Shown piece by piece: positions 31,699 through 40,288 of a stretch of DNA of 49,996 nucleotides; position 1 is the stretch's first letter, and every line of letters starts with the position of its first letter. Under the pieces are notes generated by a model. It was given only the letters and a program-made list of their open reading frames with translations. It was not told where the DNA came from and made no database searches. The translations under genes were made by a program, and so were the position numbers. Source of the DNA: an uncultured Leptolinea sp. (GTDB taxonomy: Bacteria > Chloroflexota > Anaerolineae > Anaerolineales > Anaerolineaceae); contig CAIKMQ010000004.1 of the NCBI GenBank assembly GCA_903828565.1, forward strand, positions 1-49,996, in the 5' to 3' direction.

Positions 31699-34188
31699 CT
31701 ACGGCTTTACATAGACAGCGTAATCATAGGTGAACACACCTTTTGGGTATTCCCCCATGCCATCATTGATCTTGGTTTTGAAAGTGACCAACATCTGTAA
31801 ATGATGCTCACCCGCTGGCCATTGATCCAGGTTATACGCAACCACCCGGCAAGCCTGACCCTGGTTGGGGAAATCTTCGCTAAAAAGATCCTCGGACGTT
31901 TGTTTGACGCCATTCAGAGTGAAATCCAGCTTGATATTCTGGAAGTTTTGCTCGAGTGTCGCCTGATCGGCGGCGCACCAGAAGTATCCCCACAGGATCT
32001 GCTGGCTATCTTTCAATGGAACTGTATAAGTATAGGTCTCTCCCGGGAGGCTCAGGTCATCATAACTTTCCTGAGCCAGGTCTTCCAGAATCAACGCTTC
32101 GCCGCTGTACAAGAAAGCCCGGGCGACCTCAACTGATGTGACAATCGGGCTGCCAGATGGAACAATTCCGGCTCCCTCCGGTTTGAGGATGGCATTCTCC
32201 GCTGCTTCGAGGATGTAATCACCACCAGATAAGACATTTTCTACAGTGACAGGGACCGGGTTCGTAAGCTGAACACCCTTCCCTTCCAGAAAGATACTGC
32301 CATCCGGAAGAGTGAAACGGCCGGTGGGTGCCTGCAGGCTGATGCCATCGGGCAGGCTGAATTGGCCGCGCCCTACCTCAGCCTCGACTCCGGCACTGGG
32401 TGTCTCACCAAAAACCATCATCCCCGGCACCTGGCTGAAACCGTACGCTTCGATCTCACAGGCGCTGGCACAGGCCTGCCCTACCAGTACTGCCATCTTA
32501 TCGAACTGGAATTGTTCCTGGCTGGGCAGTACTTTCTCCGCCAATCCTTCCGGTTCAAATTTTCCGGTGGTGTCTGAGTAATACTCCAACTGACCCAGCG
32601 GGATTTCTTTGTTATAGAGATAACCCGCCAACCCCAGCGGGCTGCCGCCGCCATTTTGTCTCAGGTCGATGATGATGCCCGCAACTTCATTGGCTTCAAA
32701 GGTCTTTAATGCCCGCGTGAATAGCCGGATGATCAGGTTCAGATCATCATAGTTACTGTTGATCTTCACATAGCCTACGCCGCTATCCAATATTTTGAAT
32801 TCCACCGGAAGCGCGTTGGGATCAGACCCGTTATATATAGAAGTGATGCTGTAACTATCCCATTCGGGTACCGCGGTAATAGAGACTTTTCTTTCTTTGC
32901 CAGTTGCTGTAAGAAAAGTAAACTCCGTCTTGGTGCCCTGTAATGCACGCAGCAGGTAGCGCGCTTGCTGATACTCCAGCGAAAAATCTGTGGAGAAAGG
33001 TGCCGATAGGGGTTTGATTGCCGCCAGAGATTCTTTGACCGGTACCCCATCCATCGAGATCAGTACATCTCCCTGTTTGACACCCGCCTGGTCAGCCGGG
33101 CCTCCCTGTGTCACGAACGTTGTGATCACACTACCATCATCCAATACGCGGATGGCAAAACCATATCCGCTGTTTACCGCGTCCTGGTAAATCTGGCTTT
33201 CCAGATCACCGCCACTCAAGCCGACATGCCCGTCATGGAATGCCCAGGTAAAATTACGAATGGCCAGATAGAAGGCTGTCGCATCTTTGGAATCTTCAGC
33301 TGCCTGAATCTTTGGCATCAGATCCGCATACAACCCATCCCAATCCGGCGCTTTTCCCTCGATGCCGTTGAAAGCATATTCTTTCTTCAGGATATCGAAC
33401 ATCTTCTGGAAAGCCACGGTGTAAGAATCCCCTGAAAAATCTTTAATGGCTACATCAGCCGGTTCATACAGGGTAAATTCCGGTTTTGCTTCCCGGCTGA
33501 AATGGAACGGGGATGCATCCAGATCCACCACGGTGTAACCTGCGGAAACAGGGGCGACCGGGTCATCCGCTGTGAACAGCATAGCGTCCTCGCCAAAACC
33601 GCTGGGGAATTGCTGGTTTTCATCCGGTGACCAGATGATCAATTTACCGCCAGTTACTTCATCTTTGTTCTCTGTATCGGTATGAACCGATGCCAGGTAA
33701 GTCGGCCATCCAAATGAAGGATCATCGCCTTCAGAGTAAGGCCCACCCGCCATATTCGGCCAGTAAGCTACCGAGAAGATCTGTACACCTTTATCAGAAT
33801 CCCCGGTAGGATCCACAATATTGAGTTCACCCCGGGGTTGGAGGGGTAACTGAACCCAGAATGTTGCTTTGTTGTTCTCATAATCGGGCTGCATAAAACC
33901 GAGTGTTTGAGATTCGGTGGTAGTTAGATATTCGCGGTCTCTGCGCACAAATCCGGTCATATCCGCCAGCGCGACTGCCTGTTCTACCATGTATGTTTCG
34001 ACAACAAAATCATTGGAATAGGTGAAACTTCCGGTGATTTCAACAGGGCCGGTATCTGAATCTTGCGTCAGGTCAGCCGCTGCTTCCGGGGTTGCACCTC
34101 CCCCGGAAAGGGGGGCGGGTTGACCCTGACAACCTACCATTAAAAGAACGAGGATTAAACCGATGAGTAGAACGAAACCCTTCTTCAT
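31699..34188 (-). CDS. S41-like (tail-specific/tricorn-type) peptidase lipoprotein
   Basis: An 829-residue lipoprotein with lipobox LLMVGC (Cys20). An N-terminal beta-rich region of unknown family (about 45-245) precedes an S41 N-terminal helical region (FHDGHVGL at 317-324), a PDZ domain (about 342-390: GYGFAIRVLDDGSVITTFVT, GDVLISMDGVPV) and the S41 catalytic core (IIIDLRQNGGGSPLG at 505-519; ACASACE with candidate nucleophile Ser575). The lysine of CtpA-type enzymes (usually GKG after the nucleophile) is replaced by VFGETPSAG, as in the IRBP/tricorn-like S41B group. A C-terminal domain of about 150 residues follows. Extracytoplasmic proteolysis is likely, but the substrate is unknown. Confidence 0.82.
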   Translation of the reverse strand: MKKGFVLLIGLILVLLMVGCQGQPAPLSGGGATPEAAADLTQDSDTGPVEITGSFTYSNDFVVETYMVEQAVALADMTGFVRRDREYLTTTESQTLGFMQPDYENNKATFWVQLPLQPRGELNIVDPTGDSDKGVQIFSVAYWPNMAGGPYSEGDDPSFGWPTYLASVHTDTENKDEVTGGKLIIWSPDENQQFPSGFGEDAMLFTADDPVAPVSAGYTVVDLDASPFHFSREAKPEFTLYEPADVAIKDFSGDSYTVAFQKMFDILKKEYAFNGIEGKAPDWDGLYADLMPKIQAAEDSKDATAFYLAIRNFTWAFHDGHVGLSGGDLESQIYQDAVNSGYGFAIRVLDDGSVITTFVTQGGPADQAGVKQGDVLISMDGVPVKESLAAIKPLSAPFSTDFSLEYQQARYLLRALQGTKTEFTFLTATGKERKVSITAVPEWDSYSITSIYNGSDPNALPVEFKILDSGVGYVKINSNYDDLNLIIRLFTRALKTFEANEVAGIIIDLRQNGGGSPLGLAGYLYNKEIPLGQLEYYSDTTGKFEPEGLAEKVLPSQEQFQFDKMAVLVGQACASACEIEAYGFSQVPGMMVFGETPSAGVEAEVGRGQFSLPDGISLQAPTGRFTLPDGSIFLEGKGVQLTNPVPVTVENVLSGGDYILEAAENAILKPEGAGIVPSGSPIVTSVEVARAFLYSGEALILEDLAQESYDDLSLPGETYTYTVPLKDSQQILWGYFWCAADQATLEQNFQNIKLDFTLNGVKQTSEDLFSEDFPNQGQACRVVAYNLDQWPAGEHHLQMLVTFKTKINDGMGEYPKGVFTYDYAVYVKP

Positions 34189-34286
34189 AGCACGCTCCTA
34201 ATATTGTTTATTTATATGTAAGAACTATGATTGATTATAGTAGAAACTCATGCCAGGGGGGTCATCGGATGCAGAGATTTCATCCC

Positions 34287-34314
34287 TTGACGCGACCTCC
34301 TTTTAATGGATAAT
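34287..34314 (+). promoter_or_regulatory. Sigma-70-type promoter of the pheST leader
   Basis: TTGACG, 16-bp spacer, GATAAT, placing transcription start near 34321, just ahead of T-box stem I. Confidence 0.78.
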
Positions 34315-34333
34315 TACATAGAACAGCAACGAC

Positions 34334-34575
34334 AGAGGAAAGTAATCCGGCACTCCCTGCCAGGGAAGCAGCGGGCATAGACTGAAACCCGCGCCCAGGT
34401 GCGACCGAACGAAGTTCCCTCTCGAGCTGCCCGGGTGAACTTGGTTATGTAGTCCGGGTCGCATGCCCTGCGTTACCTGGGCAGCAGGTCAGATTTACTG
34501 CCTGCGTGAGTGGGCTGACAGCAGCCAAATTGGGTGGTACCGCGGAATATTCCGTCCCAATCCGGGACGGTTTTT
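34334..34575 (+). promoter_or_regulatory. T-box leader, phenylalanine specifier
   Basis: This element senses uncharged tRNA-Phe and controls pheST. Stem I closes as AGAGG (34334-34338) with CCTCT (34418-34422). The internal loop has the AGTA S-turn strand (34341-34344) opposite GAAGTTC, so the specifier triplet reads TTC (34415-34417), a Phe codon. The invariant T-box sequence GGGTGGTACCGCGG is at 34532-34545. The terminator is CCGTCCC with GGGACGG (34552-34570) followed by TTTTT, and the T-box bulge strand can compete with it to form the antiterminator. With the promoter, this accounts for most of the gap of about 400 bp before pheS; I see nothing else at 34200-34286 apart from A/T-rich DNA. 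Confidence 0.93.
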
Positions 34576-34596
34576 ATTTTAATGTGAGGAGCAAGA

Positions 34597-35634
34597 ATGA
34601 CTGAACCAGTATTACCAGATCTTGAAAGCGCCCGGGTGGATGGCCTCAGCGCATTAATTGAGGTCCATACATCCGAAAACCTGGCGCTGTGGAAGACAGC
34701 ACACCTGGGAAAAAGCTCGCCCGTCATGCTGGCACTTTCCGGCCTGGGTAAACTACCCGCAGATATCCGACCGCGTGCCGGCCAACTTGCCAACCAGGCC
34801 CGGCAGGCTCTGGAAGCAGCTTACGAAGAGAAGTCTGCAGCCATCCGCCAGGAAAACCTGTTACGAACGCTGGAGGACGATCGTGTGGATATAACACTGC
34901 CGGGTCGCCCCGCACGGCGAGGCAGGCTTCACCCTGCCATGCAAAACCTGCGGGATATTTATCATGTCTTCGCTGAGATGGGTTTTCAGGTTTTCCGCTC
35001 GCCGGATGTGGAAACAGATGAATATAACTTTGAGTTACTTAACATTCCTGCGCATCACCCGGCGAGAGATATGTGGCAGACATTCTATACCACCCGTCCC
35101 GGTGTTCTGCTGCGGACGCACACATCCCCCGGACAAATCTGGGCTATGCGCGAACGCGCGCCAGAATCAATCCGCGTCATCCTGCCCGGTATGTGTTACC
35201 GCTACGAACAGATCACCACCCGTTCTGAGATCCAGTTTCACCAGGTAGAAGGCTTGATGGTCGGCCGGAATGTCACCTTCGCTGACCTGAAAGGCACGCT
35301 GACAGACTTTGCCCGCCGCATGTTCGGCGACTCGGTACGCACGCGTTTCCGCCCCAGCTACTTCCCTTTCACAGAACCATCCGCCGAGATGGATGTGGAA
35401 TGCTTCTTGTGCGGCGGCGCAGGCTGCACTGTCTGTAAGAATGCCGGTTGGCTTGAGATCCTCGGCTGCGGTATGGTGCACCCGGTGGTACTCAGCAATG
35501 GCGGCTACGATCCTGAGATCTTCAGCGGTTTCGCATTTGGGATGGGACCTGAACGCATCACCATGCTGCGCCGCAAGATCGATGATATCCGCTATTTCTG
35601 GGGTAACGATACCCGCTTCCTCGAACAATTCTAA
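34597..35634 (+). CDS. pheS: Phenylalanine-tRNA ligase alpha subunit
   Basis: The catalytic subunit of the alpha2-beta2 class II synthetase that charges tRNA-Phe, 345 residues. The N-terminal coiled-coil arm (about 45-105) is followed by HPAMQNLRDIYHVFAEMGF at the start of the catalytic domain, motif 2 around GMCYRYEQITTRSEIQFHQV (about 191-210), and motif 3 in FSGFAFGMGPERITMLR near the end. A CLCGGAGCTVCK-type four-cysteine segment (about 270-281) is seen in some bacterial PheS. GAGGAGC precedes the ATG. It is first in the T-box-controlled operon, with pheT starting ten bases downstream. Confidence 0.97.
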   Translation: MTEPVLPDLESARVDGLSALIEVHTSENLALWKTAHLGKSSPVMLALSGLGKLPADIRPRAGQLANQARQALEAAYEEKSAAIRQENLLRTLEDDRVDITLPGRPARRGRLHPAMQNLRDIYHVFAEMGFQVFRSPDVETDEYNFELLNIPAHHPARDMWQTFYTTRPGVLLRTHTSPGQIWAMRERAPESIRVILPGMCYRYEQITTRSEIQFHQVEGLMVGRNVTFADLKGTLTDFARRMFGDSVRTRFRPSYFPFTEPSAEMDVECFLCGGAGCTVCKNAGWLEILGCGMVHPVVLSNGGYDPEIFSGFAFGMGPERITMLRRKIDDIRYFWGNDTRFLEQF

Positions 35635-35644
35635 AGGTGAGATC

Positions 35645-38179
35645 ATGAAACTACCCCTTTCCTGGTTGAAAGATTATGTAGATATCAAGCTAGACCTGGA
35701 GCAGCTGGCAAAAACGCTGACGATGGCCGGCCTTGAAGTGGACGGAGTTACCCTCGTTGGTTTACCCATGCCGCCCGGTAACAAACATGAATTCAAGTAC
35801 AACGGCCTGACGTGGGATCGCGATAAGCTCGTAGTCGCTGAGATCCTTGAAGTAAAACCGCATCCCAATGCGGACCGGCTGGTCCTTTGCCGCCTGAACG
35901 ATGGACAGCAGGTGTATGAAGAGATCCTGACAGGCGCACCGAACCTGTTCCAGTTTAAAGGCCTTGGCCCATTGCACCCGCCGATCAAAGTGGCATACGC
36001 CAAAGAAGGCGCGCGCATTTACGATGGACATCAACCCGGCCTTGAATTGACCACATTGAAGCGCGCGAAGATCCGCGGCGTGGAATCATTCTCCATGGTC
36101 TGTTCTGAAAAAGAACTGGGCATTTCAGAAGAGCATGATGGCATCATCCTTTTTGATGCAGATGCCCCTACCGGTATGCCGTTGGCAGATTATTTCGGCG
36201 ATGCAGTCTTCGAGCTCAGCATCCTGCCTAACATGATCCGGAATGCCTGCGTGGTTGGAGTGGCCAGAGAATTAGCCGCGATCACCGATCAACCTTTGCG
36301 AAAGCCATCCCTTGCTGTTCAGGCAGAAGGGCCGGCAATCGCCGGCAAGGTTCATTTGGATATCCGAACGCCGGAACTCAATCCACGCTTTGTTGCCGGA
36401 CTGGTGGAAAATATTACCGTCCAACCGTCACCATTCATCGTGCAGCACCGCCTAAAGCTGGCTGGCATGCGTCCCATCAATAATATTGTGGATGCCACCA
36501 ACTACCTCATGCTGGAACTTGGCCAACCGCTGCACGCGTTTGATTATGATGCCCTGAAGGCACGCGCTGCCGGCAAGACACCCACCATCGTCACCCGCCA
36601 GGCAACTGCTGGCGAGAAACTGACCACCCTGGACGGTGTGGAACGCAAACTGGATCCATTTACCGTGCTTGTATGCGATACAGCCGGTCCGCTTTCCATT
36701 GCCGGTGTTATGGGCGGCGCTGAAACCGAGGTCAGCTCATCCACCCGCAACGTACTGCTTGAAGGCGCAAGTTGGAATTTCATCAACATCCGTAAGACGG
36801 TCGCATCGCAAAAACTGGCATCAGAAGCCGGTTATCGCTTCAGCCGCGGAGTGCATCCTGCCCTCGCGGAAGGATCCGTCACACGCTGCCTGGAATTCAT
36901 GCGCCAGTGGTCCGGTGGTGTGGTGGATGCCGGGCTGGTGGATGCCTACCCGTTGCCCCCTTCTCCGGTGGTTGTTACGGTCACCGAGAAAGACGTTGTC
37001 CGTCTCCTGGGTATCACACTGAAAGCCAATGAGACTGCAAGCCTGCTCGAACGGCTCGGGTTCACCTGCCGTGTCTCCGGAGAAGAAGTGACAGTCACCG
37101 CGCCTGATTTCCGCCTGGATATCGGTACCGGTGCTGCCGGCCGCGCGGATGTTTTGGAGGAGATTGCCCGACTCTATGGCTATGAGCACATCCCTGAAAC
37201 CCGGTTGGAAGACAAAATGCCTCCCCAGTTCGGCAACCCGGTGCTGGAACGCGAGGAACGCCTGCGCGATGTGCTGGCAAACCTGGGATTGCAGGAAGTC
37301 GTTTCTTACCGCTTGACAACACCTGAGCGGGAAGCCAGACTGACCCTTGCCGGCTCCCCCGTGCATGATGGCGAATATATCGCACTACAGAATCCGATCA
37401 CACCGGAACGGCGGGTGATGCGGCGCAGCCTGCTCTCGAGCGTGATGGATGCCCTGGAAAAAAATGCCCGCGTCACAGATACCCTGGCCCTCTTCGAGAT
37501 CGGCAATGTGTACACGCCACAAGATGGGCAGATCCTCCCCGATGAGCAGCCTCGTCTGGCAATTGCTCTTGCCGGGTTGCGCCACCCACGCGCCTGGGAC
37601 GTGAAGGAACCTCCTTGCTTTGATTTCTATGACCTGAAAGGTATATTGCTGGATCTGGCTGCTGCCTTCCAGCTGCCTGATGTTCGCGTGGAGGGTTCGG
37701 CCAACCCCGCCTTCCACCCTGGAAAGCAAGCCAGCCTGATCAGCGGTGAAATCATCCTCGGGCAGTTCGGATCCCTGCATCCTGTTGTCAAAGCCCGGTA
37801 TGAAACCACCTATGCAGAAATACTCGCAGCAGATATTGACCTGCGCCTTTTCAACGAGTGTGCCAGCAAGTCCGGCCAACTGGTGCCTGTTCCGGCATTC
37901 CCGCCTATTCTGGAGGATATAGCCATCATTGTTGATGAAAACATCCCCGCCGGGCAAATCGAAACTCTTATCCGCCAGACCGGTGGCAAGCTGCTGGCGG
38001 AGGTCCGTCTGTTTGATATCTTCCGCGGCACGCAGGTGGGCGAAGGAAAAAAGTCGATGGCATACAGCCTGACCTATCAAGCCCCTGACCGCACATTGAC
38101 GGATAAAGATGCAACCGCCATCCGTCAGAAGATTATCCGCCGGCTGGAGATGGAATTCAACGCCAAATTGCGCAGCTAA
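35645..38179 (+). CDS. pheT: Phenylalanine-tRNA ligase beta subunit
   Basis: An 844-residue partner of PheS. The chosen ATG (protein starts MKLPLSWLKDYVD, the family's standard opening) has AAGGTGA just upstream; the frame stays open into pheS, but that part is not coding. Domains in order: a tRNA-binding OB domain (about 45-165, including LEVKPHPNADRLVLCRL), the B3/B4 editing region (about 215-400), B5 (about 405-480), the class II-like core, and a C-terminal ferredoxin-fold anticodon-binding domain (about 750-844, FPPILEDIAIIVDE onward). It ends just before a strong terminator. Confidence 0.97.
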   Translation: MKLPLSWLKDYVDIKLDLEQLAKTLTMAGLEVDGVTLVGLPMPPGNKHEFKYNGLTWDRDKLVVAEILEVKPHPNADRLVLCRLNDGQQVYEEILTGAPNLFQFKGLGPLHPPIKVAYAKEGARIYDGHQPGLELTTLKRAKIRGVESFSMVCSEKELGISEEHDGIILFDADAPTGMPLADYFGDAVFELSILPNMIRNACVVGVARELAAITDQPLRKPSLAVQAEGPAIAGKVHLDIRTPELNPRFVAGLVENITVQPSPFIVQHRLKLAGMRPINNIVDATNYLMLELGQPLHAFDYDALKARAAGKTPTIVTRQATAGEKLTTLDGVERKLDPFTVLVCDTAGPLSIAGVMGGAETEVSSSTRNVLLEGASWNFINIRKTVASQKLASEAGYRFSRGVHPALAEGSVTRCLEFMRQWSGGVVDAGLVDAYPLPPSPVVVTVTEKDVVRLLGITLKANETASLLERLGFTCRVSGEEVTVTAPDFRLDIGTGAAGRADVLEEIARLYGYEHIPETRLEDKMPPQFGNPVLEREERLRDVLANLGLQEVVSYRLTTPEREARLTLAGSPVHDGEYIALQNPITPERRVMRRSLLSSVMDALEKNARVTDTLALFEIGNVYTPQDGQILPDEQPRLAIALAGLRHPRAWDVKEPPCFDFYDLKGILLDLAAAFQLPDVRVEGSANPAFHPGKQASLISGEIILGQFGSLHPVVKARYETTYAEILAADIDLRLFNECASKSGQLVPVPAFPPILEDIAIIVDENIPAGQIETLIRQTGGKLLAEVRLFDIFRGTQVGEGKKSMAYSLTYQAPDRTLTDKDATAIRQKIIRRLEMEFNAKLRS

Positions 38180-38181
38180 TC

Positions 38182-38214
38182 AAAAACCGGGAGGTCAGAG
38201 ACCTCCCGGTTTTT
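38182..38214 (+). terminator. Terminator of the pheST operon
   Basis: A 15-bp perfect stem including the A/T flanks (AAAAACCGGGAGGTC), a 3-nt loop and a run of T residues, two bases after the pheT stop codon. Confidence 0.95.
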
Positions 38215-38252
38215 TCCACTGAACAGTAATACCTTCTGGCGATCCGTCTACC

Positions 38253-38699
38253 TTAGTTTGCCCTTTTCATGCATTGAGGGCAAACTCCATAATAGACCAT
38301 TCGCATGCCAATAATTGAATACCCCGAGCCGGACAATCGCTGTTGCTGCACTACAAGGGTATGGTCCTCCGGCAAGTCTTCAATTCGATGGCAGAAACTG
38401 CATGTAAAATGCGCGTGCGGTTGAACATTGCCATCGAAATGCTCACTGCCATCACCCGCCTGCCCAACAGTGGTGATCAGCCCCATATCAGCCAGCCGGT
38501 TGAGCGTGTTATACACTGTCATCAAAGACAGAGTCTTGTAATGCTGCTTAATCTCACGGTAGATCTCTTCCGCGGTCGGGTGTGAGCAGGAATTCTAGAG
38601 CATCCGGCAAATGGCTGCCCGCTGTGGCGTTAACCGCATCCCCGTCCCTGAAAAAGACTTTTCCAGTGTGCCTGTTCGTTCCATCACAGTCGTGCTCAT
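38253..38699 (-). pseudogene. Fur/PerR-family regulator interrupted by an in-frame TAG
   Basis: Read from the ATG at 38699 (with AAGGGAC upstream), codons 1-34 encode a normal Fur-type start ending LTPQRAAICRML. Codon 35 is TAG (38595-38597). The same frame then continues without any shift as NSCSHPTAEEIYREIKQHYK, the recognition helix LMTVYNTLNRLADMGLI, GSEHFDG, HAHFTC, and two CxxC zinc motifs (CSFC, CPQC) to the end. At 149 codons the length is exactly that of the family. It is one nonsense change in an otherwise intact gene, so either a recent pseudogene, a sequencing error, or a suppressed codon. Restart at 38525 would keep the dimerisation half only. PerR versus Fur is undecided. Confidence 0.85.
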
Positions 38700-38765
38700 T
38701 GGGTCCCTTATCTAGGAATATCTGCGATGATGTGTCCTTCGATGGTTATGAAGGGCAGCCTTTGA

Positions 38766-40163
38766 TCAGATCTGTGTGGATTGCCCGGTCGCAATATGCG
38801 AAGCTTCCATGACGACCTCGCTCAGTGTCGGGTGCGCGTGAATATTGGCAGCAACATCCTCAGCCGTCAAGTCCATCCGCTGCGCGAGAGTCAGTTCCGG
38901 TAGCAACTCTGAAACCTCCACCCCGATCATGTGTGCTCCCAGGAGCTTGCCAGTATTTTCTTCGGTCACCAGTTTGCAGAAACCGGCACTTTCAGCCATA
39001 CCCAGTGCTTTGCCGTTAGCCTGCAGAGGGAACTTGCCAACTTTTACATTGAAACCTTTTTCCCGTGCTTGCGCTTCCGTCAATCCAAATGATGCAATCT
39101 GCGGATGGCTGTAAGTTGCCCGCGGTACCATGGTGTAATCGATCGGATGCGTCACCTTCCCGGCGATTGCCTCGGCAGCCAGGATCCCCTGCGTGGAAGC
39201 CACATGCGCCAGCAGCAATTTACCAGTAATATCGCCAATCGCCCAGATGCCGGGCACAGTCGTTGCCATGCGTTCATCCACTTCAACATACCCGCGCGGG
39301 CTGACCTTTACCCCCACCTCTTCAAGCCCGATGCCGGCAGTGTTCGGCTTGAAACCTATTGCTACCAGCGCCTGTTCAGCCAGGATAGCTTTTTCGCCAT
39401 CGGGACCGGATACGACCACCTTTACGCCTTCTCCTTCCGCTGAGATCGACAGCACCCGATGCCCCGCCAACAGATCCATACCGCGCTTCGTGAAGGCACG
39501 CGCCAACTCCTGGCTGACTTCTTCATCCTCTAGTGGAGCGATTCGCGGGAGCATTTCGACCAGTGTGATCTTCGCGCCATAACTGCTCCAGACGGTCGCG
39601 AACTCTAAACCCAGCGCCCCACCGCCGATGATCACCGCGGACGACGGAACAGATTCCTGCAGGATGGCTTCCTGATAGGTCAGTATCTTTTTCCCGTCAA
39701 TGGTGATTCCCGGCACACCGCTGGCGCTTGAACCGGTTGCCAGGATGATATTATTCGCCTTTAGAGTTTGCTCACTGCCATCTTCGCCTGTCACCACTAC
39801 CGTATTTTTGGCCGTCAGTTTCGCAGAGCCGCTGAAAACGGGAATATTATTTTTCTTCATTAAAAAACCAACGCCCTTCACCAGGCGGTCAGATACCTGA
39901 CGGCTGCGTTTCAAGGCAGCGGAGTAATCCAACCTCAGGTTATCGAAAGAGAAGCCAAAATCCTTGCCGCGCTCGCGCAGGATGTGCGCTACTTCAGCAT
40001 TCTTGAGCAGTGATTTCGATGGGATGCAGCCTACATTCAGGCAGACCCCGCCCAGCCATTTCTTTTCAACGATCGCCGTATTCAGCCCGAGTTGGGCTGC
40101 CTTGATGGCTGCTACATATCCGCCGGGACCGGCACCAATCACCACTACATCGAATTCATTCAT
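38766..40163 (-). CDS. lpdA: Dihydrolipoamide dehydrogenase (E3)
   Basis: A flavin disulfide reductase of 465 residues that reoxidises lipoamide in 2-oxoacid dehydrogenase or glycine-cleavage complexes. The FAD-binding GAGPGGYVAAIKAAQLG, redox disulfide Cys41/Cys46 (GGVCLNVGCIPSK), NAD-binding GGGALGLEFA, GDITGKLLLAHVAS and the C-terminal catalytic HAHPTLSE are all present. The ATG at 40163 has AAGGAAG six bases upstream; the longer open frame is not coding. The other complex subunits are not in the window. It is divergent from polA, and the broken Fur-family gene follows on the same strand after 66 bp. Confidence 0.96.
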   Translation of the reverse strand: MNEFDVVVIGAGPGGYVAAIKAAQLGLNTAIVEKKWLGGVCLNVGCIPSKSLLKNAEVAHILRERGKDFGFSFDNLRLDYSAALKRSRQVSDRLVKGVGFLMKKNNIPVFSGSAKLTAKNTVVVTGEDGSEQTLKANNIILATGSSASGVPGITIDGKKILTYQEAILQESVPSSAVIIGGGALGLEFATVWSSYGAKITLVEMLPRIAPLEDEEVSQELARAFTKRGMDLLAGHRVLSISAEGEGVKVVVSGPDGEKAILAEQALVAIGFKPNTAGIGLEEVGVKVSPRGYVEVDERMATTVPGIWAIGDITGKLLLAHVASTQGILAAEAIAGKVTHPIDYTMVPRATYSHPQIASFGLTEAQAREKGFNVKVGKFPLQANGKALGMAESAGFCKLVTEENTGKLLGAHMIGVEVSELLPELTLAQRMDLTAEDVAANIHAHPTLSEVVMEASHIATGQSTQI

Positions 40164-40206
40164 GTTTGCTTCCTTTCGTCTCATTGCGTTCTTTCTGCAG
40201 GTATTG

Positions 40207-40212
40207 ATTATA
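40207..40212 (-). promoter_or_regulatory. Possible -10 box of lpdA
   Basis: Minus-strand TATAAT, 44 bp upstream of the lpdA start. No clear -35 is seen. Confidence 0.35.
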
Positions 40213-40224
40213 AAGGATAACTGC

Positions 40225-40253
40225 TTGCCACTGATTCCTGCGCGTGATAGACT
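40225..40253 (+). promoter_or_regulatory. Promoter of polA
   Basis: TTGCCA, 17-bp spacer, TAGACT, with a TGA extension directly before the -10. It lies 35 bp upstream of the polA ATG. Confidence 0.6.
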
Positions 40254-40288
40254 ATCCATACAGATGTAGGAAGGATGGAAAAAGACAC

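Noticed and set aside
34206-34215. GTTTATTTAT upstream of the S41-like gene as a further copy of the beta-helix element
   Set aside because: It lacks the CTAAACA partner and lies within about 20 bp of the start codon, inside the probable leader, so it may be chance in A/T-rich DNA.
35309-35644. Extended start of pheT inside pheS
   Set aside because: The frame is open by chance; the standard PheT opening MKLPLSWLKDY with its own Shine-Dalgarno starts at 35645.
38590-38602. Overlapping EcoRI/XbaI-like sequence at the Fur-family stop as a cloning scar
   Set aside because: The flanking sequence continues the same gene in frame on both sides with no vector sequence, so a scar is not supported.
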